From: Cryptococcus deneoformans JEC21
Lineage: Eukaryota; Basidiomycota; Tremellomycetes; Tremellales; Cryptococcaceae
NCBI RefSeq assembly: GCF_000091045.1
Contig: NC_006686.1
Location: 1,720,001-1,783,081 of the forward strand
Length of the DNA: 63,081 bases
Direction of reading: 5' to 3'
Shown here: piece by piece, positions 54,088-63,081 of the stretch
Numbering within the stretch: position 1 is the first letter of the stretch
Layout: every line of letters begins with the position of its first letter
The notes under the pieces: generated by a model
Database searches by the model: none
What the model was told of the DNA's origin: nothing
Seen by the model: only the letters and a program-made list of their open reading frames with translations
Made by a program: the position numbers and the translations under genes

Positions 54088-56629
54088 CAACAACAGCAAG
54101 GATTTGGCCAGCAACAACAACATGCCCTGGCGGCTCAACTCTCTCAGCAATTCCCGCAAGGTATTCTACCTGCCGGATGCAATACCCAGCTCACCGCGCA
54201 ACAAATGCAACAAATCCAACTCCAGCGTCTCGCGGCCGCTCAAGCTCAGCTGGCTAATCAGGGCCATGCCGCACTTAACGTACAACAAGGTCGACCACCT
54301 AATCCGGCGATGATCAATCAAGCTGCCGCTCTAGCTCGTGCCGCTGCCGCCGCACAAGTTGCCCAAGGAGGAGCACAAGGTCAATCACCACACATGCAGC
54401 AAGGTACACCTCAAGCTTCTGCTCCAAACCTCACGCAAACGCCTAACCAAGGCCAAGCATCGCAGAACTTTAACTCCCCTCATCCTCATCCTTCTGTGCA
54501 GAATGCCGCTCGACCTATACCGGGCACTCGTCCCCCGATGACGTTACAGCAAATGCTACACAACATCCAACCCCATTTGGCGCGGGTGGCGCCGGATAAG
54601 GTGGAGAGTGTGAAAGCGGTGTTAGTGAGACTGGCGAGCATGAGCGATGAGGAGAGGGAAGCGACTCTCCGCCAAGTAAGTCTTCGGTTGTCGAAAATAT
54701 GATGATGAGCGCTGATGCTCGTTGACTTTAGAGTACTCACTGGATTCCCCTCTGGCAACGCGCAACCGCTCAGCCGATCAATAATGCCCAACATCAGAAT
54801 CCCCAACAACTCGCCGCTGCTCAAGCTCAAGTACAAGCTGCTGCAGCTGCTCAAGCGCAGGCTCAAGCTCATGCTGCCGTTCAAGCCCAAGCTCTCGCCG
54901 CCTCTCATGGGCAAAGTGGATCACCACACATCAATTTCGCCAACGTCAATGCTGCTCGCGCTTCAGGTACACCCGGTCAAGGCGGTACCCCTCTTCCTGG
55001 GAACATGAACTTGCCCAACCTCCATATTCCGGTCGGGAAACAGAGAGGCAGCATCTCTGCTACGAGCGCGAATGGGCAATCACCCCAAGTACGTCCACCT
55101 GTCCTGCAAGGGCAATCACCAGGTGACATTGCCAATGCGGCTGGCGGTGGGGGACCAGATCCTTCCCTCGTGCAACTTATGATCGAGCAAGGTATCCCCG
55201 TTCATCAAGCTGCGCAGGTACTCGCTCGTCAACAGCAACTTGCAGCAGCGTCAGCTTCTCTCGGGGTAGGCATGGGGTTGGGAGGTATACCGACGTTCCC
55301 GCAGGGATCCCAGGCTCAAGCACAGGCTCAAGCACAAGCACAGCTGGCAGGGATGGGCGGTATGCAGGGGATGCCGGGGATGGGTAGTGTAGGTGGCATT
55401 GGGCAACAGATGGGAGTAGCGGGCCAGCAGCAACAACCGCAGCAGCAACAGCGGAACATCACTCCGGCCATGCTCATCGCCCAGTATTCACATGAGATCC
55501 CTCCTCGTCCACCTCCTCTTCGACCTGAGCTCATCCTCCCCGATGCCCCTGCGCCTGCGGATCGTACAGGATCTCTCCTTGCACGTGCATCTGCCACCTA
55601 TACCCCTGTGGGCTCTTCCTCCAGCGTCAACGCCCAAGGTCAGACCCAAACCGGATCCGCCTCTGCCTCAGCTTCCGCCTTTGGATCGGGATCACAAACC
55701 CAGGCCCAAATCCAAGAAGAAGGTCGCGATATGCGCTCAACGCTGTTCAAACCGCTGAACAGCATGGAAACTGGTACGAAATTGGTTGGCCGTGGGACAT
55801 TGGGCTGGAACAGGGTGGTTAGGGAACTGGTTGATGATTGGCCAGAAGGGCTGAGGGAGGTGGTAGATGAAGAGGCGGAGGATGAAGAGGATGGGAATGG
55901 GGTTATGGGAGACGAAGGGGAACATAAAGGGCGGGTGAGTGGAATGCCAGGACAGCGGAAAAGAAAGGTACAAGAATTGGCGGAGGAGGTTGATAAGGCG
56001 TTGAGAATACCAAAGGATTCTGAGACTGTACGTTCGTTTCTTGTTATCCCCATCTCGTGACGCTATTGGTGCATGTGTGCAATTGCTGACTGGTAGACCA
56101 GTTGTTGTTGGAGATCTTCGACGAACACTGTGATATTGTCTCGGAATCAAGCTGTATGCTGGCTAAGCACCGAAAGGCAAGTACAGTCGACAGAAAGGAC
56201 ATTCAGCTTTCGTGGGGTACGTTCTCTATTTCTTGGCCTTTTCTAAAGACCTAGGGCTTGACTTATAAATCCTGATTTTGGACCAATGCAGAACTTTTAT
56301 ACGGCCGTATCATCCCCGGTTTCTCCGCTGACCGAATCAGAGCGGACCAATCACGCTCTTCAGCACGTCATCGGCAGGCCAATGCAGGATATGCTGCTAA
56401 ACTTCGAGCGGTCGGCGAGGCGAAGGGTGCGTGGAGAAAAGAGAAGAGGGAGAGGGAGAAGGGGAAGGAAAATGATGCTGATGGTGAGAGGGAGGAACAT
56501 GAAAGGGAAAAGGGGACTGTTGCGTTGAACGGGGTGGGTGATGGGGTTGGTGTTGGAGCGAGTATAAGTGTCGGGCCAGCGATCGGCCAGGGAATGAAGG
56601 GAATAAAGGTTGAAGAAGTGGTAGCGTAG
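52987..56629 (+). CDS. TAF12: TFIID/SAGA subunit Taf12 with Gln-rich N-terminal part
   Basis: Taf12 is a histone-fold subunit of both TFIID and SAGA; it pairs with Taf4 and Ada1 respectively. Most of the protein is Gln/Ala/Pro-rich low complexity, including a run of 22 glutamines encoded by mixed CAA/CAG (54034-54099). Short ordered segments occur, such as LVENFPKLLELKRMGKL. The H2B-like fold is at the C-terminus: KVQELAEEVDKALRIPKDSE, then LLLEIFDEHCDIVSESSCML, KHRKASTVDRKDIQL and ELLYGRIIPGF. The reading frame across the fold needs acceptor GTAGACCAG (about 56093-56101) and the intron ending at 56290. About six introns. Total near 1,100 residues, much longer than the yeast protein because of the low-complexity region. 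Confidence 0.9.
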
Positions 56630-57026
56630 CGAGAATAGACAGAAGGGGCAGGTGTACAATCAACCGAAATCTTTTACTGTTATAATTCGATTGTTGTTGT
56701 TTATTAGCCCAGTGATAAGAGCAGTCTACTTGTACATGCATCCCGGTCAGGTGCTGGTATTAGATTGAAACATGTCGTAAAAAGATTCCAGTTGACCATG
56801 GTCTATGTGATCGGCTTGACATTAAGATGGCTCTCATTATTCATCCCATTTTCATTTCTTTGCATCTCGTGATTCTATGCAAAACCACATGCATCAATCA
56901 TTCACACCTACTTATTTACTGTCTCGTGGTGTTTCATAAGAAAACGATGATCAGACGATTTTAAGCCAGTATAGATTGAGCAAACTGTTACGAAAATCTC
57001 TTGCATCTGAAGCTTGGGAGGACTCT
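56630..57026. other. Convergent 3' region TAF12/palmitoyltransferase
   Basis: These 397 AT-rich bases lie between two converging stops and presumably hold both 3' UTRs. No gene is seen. Confidence 0.6.
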
Positions 57027-59434
57027 TTAAACTTCAAACCATTTAACTCCTCTCTCGTGATTCTTCATCGGTACGGCCAACCTTTTTTTTCGCCTGCTTG
57101 TGTCCACTTTATCCGGATCTGGCATGGTGAGTTTCTCGTCCATTGCCTCATACTTGGCTTTTTTACCGCCAAACCCGTTCGCGTTCTCTTCGTCGTGGTA
57201 TTCATCCTCCTCATTCTCACATCCACTCCCAACATCACTAGTACCCTCCCCTCCATCCTCTCTATCGCACGGATCGCACGCATCCCCATCGTCAAACGTA
57301 AGCGTACTCGAACGCAGCTTTTCAGTCAACGTTTTCAGTCGTTCAAGGGCGCAAGGGTCGTATGGGAAGTCGTAGCCAGAGCCAGCTATGGGATCGGATC
57401 TAGATGGGTTAGGTTAGTTCAGGCTTCAGGAGATGTAGCGAGGAGAGGTAGAGGAGAAAGGGGAAAGGGGAAGGAAAAAGGGGGAAAATAGACATACTGA
57501 TCGTACCCGATTTTAGTCGGCCACATCGCTCCTAATACCATCCCTATCGTCACCCTCTTATCCTCATCTTCACACCGACCTCCATCACCAAGATCGGGCC
57601 CGCGATCACGATGTCTATTATGACCACCAAAGAAAACTTGTTTCAGATTACGTCTCCACCCGAGGTCGTAGACGTTTATTTCTTGTGCTCTTCGGGAGAG
57701 AGATTGGCGTTGTTTGTATGACAGATTCGGCGCAGTTGCGGGGGGAGAGGAAAGTGACGTGTTGTGGTTGGATGGAAGGGAAGATAAGAGGGAAGTGGGG
57801 TATGAATGGGTGATGGATTCGAGGGTTGTCATATTTTTTCTGAAGAGTGACAGCATAAAAGTGAGCAAAACGTTGTCAGGGTTAATCGTCTCGTGGCGGG
57901 AGGGGAGAAAACACGTACGAAGCTAACCACCAATGGAAACATGCCAGTCCCCCGACGGAGAAGGTGATGAATATACCCATGGTGAGGAGCATTATGCTTA
58001 CTGCTGGTCCGAGCTGCAGAGAGACGGGCGCGGGGAGGGGAGAAGGGGAGGAAAGATCGCCCAGATGTGACGGTAGCGGATGATCAAGAGGATGAAAGAA
58101 ATAGAGATACACTTCGTATCCGGTTTCGAAAGTGGTGTAAATAGCGAGGAGGGTGCCGTATGTGATGAAGAGGAGGAAGGGTTTGTCTGTTGTCATTGAG
58201 TGAGAGGGAGGGTAAGGAGAGATCAGCGAGAGGCGCTAAAAACAGGGAAGGGATGTGGGAAGGGGCAAAAATGGGACGTACAGTTACGATACCCAACACA
58301 TGTCCCTACCCAGGGACAATGGTGGTCCACTATGACAGATATCGAACATCAGCTATCCGCAACTTGATAATGGGAAAAAAAAGGGTATGGGGAGAAATTA
58401 CTTACTTTTGAGAACGCAACGATGGCAGTGCCTACAGTGATGTGTCCGATCGGGTTTCCAGGCGTCGCACCGTTTACACCACCGCGGCTGGATCTTACCA
58501 CTGGTATCTATCGCTGGTGTTGAGGTTGATGTTGATGTTGGAGAGTCAACCTTTTCGCTCATGTCTGCATGCGCAGGGACACGCCCTTCTTCAAGGATCA
58601 AAAGTGGGTCACGTTCTCCGCCATCTCCATTCCTTTCTACATCCTTATCCCGATCGCTGTTTCGTGAGCTGAGGCTAAGCGGGAAAGGGGAGTAATCCGA
58701 TTCCAATTCCGACTCTGATCCCAAGTCGCTCCACCCCATATTATTACTTTCACAGCTACCTTTTTCATTCTCAGAAGGAGGAGAATCAGCAGTAGACGGT
58801 ATAGATGGGTAAGATTGGTTCTTAAAAAGGGGAAGAGGTGAGGGGCGATCTTTGTGGAGACGTGAGGAAACCCATTGGGGATTACGTAGGAATTTGAGGG
58901 AGGGCGGTGGTTCGGTCTTGATGTTTATTTTGAGCTTGGACTTACCTATGGGAGGTCGAACAGGCAAGTGATTGTTCTTTGAAAGATGTTGCTTTCGTTC
59001 TTGCCTTTGCCGGACCAAACTAAAACCTGGAACGTACGAGGTTGGAGCGAACGTTTGGTCAGGACTGCCAGGCGATCGAAGGGATGTGGTGATAAGCGAC
59101 AAGACGGTGAAGAAGAGCAGGGTGTTAAAAGTGATTACCCTTTACTCAGCGTCAGTTTGATATTATACACTTTCCTAAAAGTAAACGCTATTATAGATTA
59201 GGACGTACTGCTCGAGGAATCGACCGATCTGGCGCCGCTTGATGAGTACCTCGCCGAGGGTTATAAAGAGCATGAATAGAAGCCATACTGAAGTCAAGAT
59301 GAGATAACTAACTGATGATGGGGCTGAGTCAGTGGCAGCTCTCTTGAAGGGAATACGTGGAACTCACAATACAGAGGTATCCGCTCAAAGAATTGACCAA
59401 TTTTGCCGCTCTTTCCCCTCCGTCGTCCAACCAT
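57027..59434 (-). CDS. DHHC-type protein S-palmitoyltransferase
   Basis: This integral membrane enzyme attaches palmitate to cysteines of target proteins. A short first exon starts at 59434 (MVGRRRGKSGKIGQFFERIP) and is followed by two membrane segments (SYLILTSVWLLFMLFITLGE; ITFNTLLFFFTVLSLITT). A long Ser/Pro-rich cytosolic loop follows, then the Cys-rich domain: RWCKRCDAWKPDRTHHCRHC and, after an intron, MDHHCPWVGTCVGYRN with the catalytic DHHC. Two more membrane segments (FLLFITYGTLLAIYTTF; IMLLTMGIFITFSVGGLACF) precede a long C-terminal tail with YDLGWRRNLKQVFF. The layout fits the Pfa3/ZDHHC2-15 group, but the closest member cannot be decided here. Starting at 59102 instead would lose the first membrane helix. 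Confidence 0.92.
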
Positions 59435-60150
59435 TTCTGTTCATGTTGGAGGAGGAATGGAGCCTATTCATTTGATGCGACGCGACTATGCGATTGGCAG
59501 GTTTGGATGTGTGTGAATGGAGGTGTGGATAGAGAAAGGAAGTGGAGAGTGAAAAGAGAGGGGGAGGTGGAGATGACGCTGGAGGCCGCACCGTCCAAGG
59601 TAATTAATAATATTGGCACTTTCCTAATCGCCTTGGGATATGCGCATACGATTTTTCTAATCTGATTACAACTCGACTTTGATAGTAAGTGGGTATGTTT
59701 GGTTCCTGTGGTCTATGTTCCTTGATCTGTGTTCCTTGATGCGTTTGTTCTCGCTCGGCACGAGGCACACTAGACACACCGCAGATGCGCTTGGGCCGTT
59801 TATTCCAGCCTTGCCACGTTCTCGCCACTCGATCTGTCTTCCCACTCCCATCCTTTACTCGCCTTCCCGAATCTTCCACCGTGCTCCCCCATCCCTGTCC
59901 CGCCCTACTCCCCCCCATTCTCCTCTCCCTCTCTCCGCCACTCTCCCCGCTGCCCCCCGCGCCACATTCCCGGCCTTTCCCTGCCTTCCAAGGTTATTCC
60001 CGTGAGTCGTGGATAGGAGCGGTAAAAAACGAAGTAATTAACAGACCGTAGTAGTATACACCCACGTGGCAGTCAGTAATCATGTCCCATCCAAGATATC
60101 ACGCGAGCAGCCCGTCGTCGCGTCTTCCCCCCCACAGTTCTTCCACTCTA
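59435..60150. other. Upstream region of the palmitoyltransferase gene
   Basis: The region holds the promoter and probably the 5' UTR of the minus-strand gene. A CT-rich stretch lies at about 59850-59990. No gene is seen. Confidence 0.5.
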
Positions 60151-60159
60151 CCCTCGCTC

Positions 60160-60712
60160 CTTCCCGCAATCCCCTGAGGAACCTGACCATCATTTGGCAG
60201 CGACCAATCAGTGGGATATTGGAGTAACCTACAGGCCAGACAAAATATTCCTCTTTGCACCTGCAGGGAGCGTCCTTTCCGGCATGGATCTATACCCGAT
60301 GATCACTCCCTTATCAAAAGACTTTGGGAGCATCAGTGTGAAGATGTCAATGAGGGGGAACGAATGCAGGGTAAAAAGTTATCCATGTCTGGTCCATGTA
60401 CTCCGTAGTCAGCTACAAAAATATGACGCCAAAACTATGTCAGGGGTGATCAAACAGATGACAGCTGCCCAACACTTAATCAAGGAGGTCACCACCACGG
60501 AGGAGGAGGAATGTGGAGGATTTAGAATTTGCCCTCCCAGTCGTGGCTAGCAGAGCTGATTGAAGATGGCCGTCTGTTTCGCGCACCATGGAGCAACCAT
60601 ACGCTTTCGGTCTTTTTGAACGCCCCCGGAATTTCATCACTGCTCTTCATCGTGGGCCTCTCTTCCAAGAGCTGATAGTAGACGCTTGGGCTCAAACGTG
60701 GGTCTGACCGAG
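60160..60712 (+). pseudogene. Possible Helitron (Rep/helicase transposon) remnant
   Basis: A plus-strand open stretch without a usable ATG (about 60152-60550) reads NQWDIGVTYRPDKIFLF..., and a second frame (60588-60712) reads FERPRNFITALHRGPLFQEL, continuing IVDAWAQTWV. The latter resembles the Helitron helicase-like block around 'RGG.LFQQY.VD.WA', as remembered from fungal elements. The two pieces are in different frames and end in stops, so any element is dead. Identification rests on a short similarity and is tentative. Confidence 0.35.
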
Positions 60713-61323
60713 TCCGCTGTACATAGATATGTACGGATGGGGATGGAAAATGTAGATGAGACCGAGTAGATAGACTTTGTTACCAACATGCCAATTATTC
60801 ACACTTCGCACTTAACTCTCAATCTTTGTTGACCAAGATTATCCTCTCTTTACATAATCATCTACAACTTCGGCTCCTTCTGCTAGCTCCAGGGCAATTC
60901 AGCAGTAGAAAGATAACGACGGACAAACGTAAAAAGGTCTGGTGGCGATCCAAGGAGGCGAACCCAAATAAACCTCCATACCTCTTCATTCATTAAAACG
61001 GCCCATGCTCCTTTTACGGATGGGTCGTCATTGTGTATGGAGCAAAGGCGGAAATGACGAGACGAAACAATACAGAGCCAAGTCAAAACAATGAAAGAGT
61101 CATCAACATGTAGAAATACGATCAAGAAGCACGATATTCGATATACGATACATCTCTATACACCCTTATGCGAGATAGAAGCATTGATTTTGCCCTTTTC
61201 TAACACCAAAAAGTTCCCCTCGTGCCTCTTCCCTCCATTCTCTCATTCCTTCTTCTGCTCTTGCTTCTCGTCTGGTTCCCACTCTCCCTTTCTTCCTTTC
61301 CAACCATGCCCATCGTCTCCGTT
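60713..61323. other. Spacer, 3' side of the last gene
   Basis: The spacer contains the expected 3' UTR of the truncated last gene and otherwise short frames without motifs. Confidence 0.45.
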
Positions 61324-62984
61324 CTACGCAAGCGCTACCCCACTCACATCCACTTCCTTTCCTTGCCGCTTCTCCTTTTCCTTCATTTTCATTTGCGTCT
61401 CCATCTCACTCTCAGTCGCAGCGGCCTCAGTCTCATCAGCCCGAGCTTCGATTAAACTCTGAGCTTCGGCGGCGGCCTCAGCAGCTTGAGCTTCAGCGGC
61501 CCTATCTTTCGCTCTGCGCTTTACCGCGAGGACCATTTCCTGCCTATGCTGGATTTCTTCTTTCAGGCTCGCCAGTTGGTCAAGTTTGGTTTGGAGGGAT
61601 TCGAGGTGGGCTGGGATGTCAATGTTGATGTGACTGTTTGGGGCGAAGGAGGCTGTGGAAGTGACTCTGTCGTTTGGCTGGCCCTCTGACGTATCCACAG
61701 AGTTCTCATCCCCACTGGCGCTCGCGCTCACGACGTTCGCGACGTCCGCTCCGCTGGTCCTCAACATTTCCAAAACCCCAATCTCCTCTTCCAACCGCCT
61801 CTCAAGTTCTTCAATCTCGTCCCTCAACACCCCTGTTTTAGCGATAGCCTTCTTCTTCCGGCCAGAGGAAGAGAGGACAATCCGGAGAGTGGTGTTGAAC
61901 CAAAGCGGGTTGGGATGGATTCTCGGTTGAGTGATTTTGGGCCTGGGGTTGGCGATGGGGTGAGAGGAAGTGGAAGCGGGAGTAGAAGAAGAGAAAGAAG
62001 CGACGACTTGGCTTAACCATCGGACTTGCTCCAAAGCTGCAAATCTCAATCCTGCTCTACACACGTACAACCCCATCTCTCTCACATTTTGTCGTCCTCG
62101 TTCGCCGTGAAACATAGCGTCAGGGTCGGGATGACGATGGACATAGATGTAGTGAAGCATGGTTTTGATCATGTAGTCGGGTGGGATTGCGTTGGCGTCG
62201 TCAAAGGCGGTCAAGTTGGTGCAAGCGCGGGCTGGTTCGGAGGAGGAGGGAAGAAGAGAGAGAGGCATGGGGATAGATGGTAAATATGCTGAAAAGGGAC
62301 GACGAGAAGGTGGTTCGAGCTCCATAGTTTCTGTTGATTCTGTTGATTCTGCCATGTATACAGATGTCGAGGCGGAGATGTCTGCGTCAGAGTGACGAGC
62401 CCGACCTAACCAATCCCTCCCAGCTCTTGCAGCCCGTTCTCTGGCCATCATACTGCTCAACGTCGGGATCTCCTCTTCTATTACTTCTTCCGGGGTCAAC
62501 TTTGCCGTCGTCGCTTCCGCCTCCATCACGTTTTCTTGGAGCTCTCCCACCACAGAGGCAGTGGTAGCCATCATAGTGGAGGTGGAAGTGATGGCTGACG
62601 CGGAGGCTAGAGAGGGAACCGGAAGGTCGGGGTACATCCTCTCAAAAGCTGTGATCATCCCCCACAGATTTCCTTCCCGGCCCATCATCTCAATCACCGC
62701 CAATTTCACTTGCGTCGGTAACTCCACTTTCAATCCTTCCCATCCCAACCCCAATCCCCCCACATCCCTCCTCTTAATTCCATAGCCTCCTTCCAGAATC
62801 ACCCTCGTAAGATCTTCAAACCCTTCCCTCACTTTTTGATCCTGGACAGCGGCAGGGGAAGATGCGTATCTTCCAGCATCGAGGAGGACCAGAGCCGTTT
62901 GTTCACCGGCGGGGACACCTTGGGATTGCATACCGCTGATAAGACGTTTAAGGGAGGAGATAGCGGAAAGAATCTCGCCTTGGG
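61324..62984 (-). pseudogene. 5'-truncated gene cut by the telomere; helical, possibly organellar protein
   Basis: A single long exon of about 553 codons, beginning at an acceptor (CCACAG, plus-strand 62985-62990) and ending at 61324. It encodes helical segments with GGYGIKRRDVGGLGLGWEGL, a PPR-like GNLWGMITAFERMYP, a middle region with MIKTMLHYIYVHRHPDPDAM and YVCRAGLRFAALEQVRWLSQ, and a C-terminal coiled coil rich in Glu/Ala (DEIEELERRLEEE; RAKDRAAEAQAAEAAAEAQ). The short repeats hint at a pentatricopeptide-type mitochondrial factor, but I do not recognise the family. The upstream exons and promoter are absent: 31 bases into the preceding intron the telomere begins. It can be expressed only from a cryptic start, for example the internal ATG at 62931. 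Confidence 0.75.
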
Positions 62985-63015
62985 CTGTGGGAGCACGGTA
63001 AATGTTGAGTGAGGG
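62985..63015 (-). other. Residual 3' part of a truncated intron
   Basis: Read on the minus strand, these 31 bases carry a branch-like CTCAAC (63004-63009 complement) and end in CCCACAG before the exon, so the intron's 3' signals survive while its donor is lost. Confidence 0.75.
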
Positions 63016-63081
63016 TTAGGGGGTTAGGGGGTTAGGGGGTTAGGGGGTTAGGGGGTTAGGGGGTTAGGGGGTTAGGGGTTA
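63016..63081 (+). repeat. Telomere repeat tract (TTAGGGGG)n
   Basis: Seven perfect TTAGGGGG units, one TTAGGGG and a partial TTA run to the window end, with the G-rich strand pointing outward as required for a right-hand chromosome end. The unit matches the known Cryptococcus telomere type. No subtelomeric gene or spacer lies between the tract and the truncated gene. Confidence 0.93.

Overview
This is intron-dense nuclear DNA of a basidiomycete yeast, almost certainly of the Cryptococcus neoformans/gattii group. The evidence is: many short introns (about 50-70 nt) with GT..CTRAY..AG signals in nearly every gene; orthologues typical of that lineage; and a right-hand end made of TTAGGGGG repeats in telomere orientation, the repeat type known for Cryptococcus. 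The species cannot be fixed from the sequence alone. The left edge cuts the PEX1 gene; the right edge looks like a real chromosome end.

Layout. 0-3 kb: 3' part of the window-truncated PEX1 (peroxisomal AAA ATPase). 3-6 kb: an anion/vitamin-type MFS permease. 7-13 kb: a Cdc7/SepH-type septation kinase. 13.5-14.2 kb: a small predicted membrane protein. 14.2-17.3 kb: a gene-poor stretch with a copied piece of the kinase gene's 3' end, a dispersed repeat and a decayed, cysteine-rich, helicase-like fragment. 17-25 kb: a block tied to translation and amino acids: an unknown gene divergent from RPS28, then LYS1 (saccharopine dehydrogenase) divergent from DPS1 (aspartyl-tRNA synthetase). 25.5-27.6 kb: ADA1/HFI1 of SAGA. 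27.6-36 kb: an accessory island holding a Myb/SANT-like gene, several unrecognised open fragments, a roughly 0.83 kb direct repeat pair and TA-rich remnants. 36-39.3 kb: an OPT-family oligopeptide transporter. 41-59.4 kb: conserved housekeeping genes TRS120 (TRAPPII), SMC5 (Smc5/6), TAF12 (TFIID/SAGA) and a DHHC palmitoyltransferase. 60.2-60.7 kb: a possible Helitron remnant. 61.3-63.0 kb: the 3' exon of a gene whose 5' end is missing, because the telomere begins inside its intron.

The genes do not form one pathway. ADA1 and TAF12 are nevertheless histone-fold partners in SAGA, and RPS28, LYS1 and DPS1 serve amino-acid supply and protein synthesis; their two divergent promoters share a 7-base word, CGACTCG, and its reverse complement. 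The most unusual observations are the telomere seated in an intron, the duplicated island unit near 32-34 kb, and the traces of mobile or duplicated DNA at 14.9-16.8, 28-36 and 60 kb. I did not find a convincing complete new system; the island at 28-36 kb is the place most likely to hold undescribed biology.
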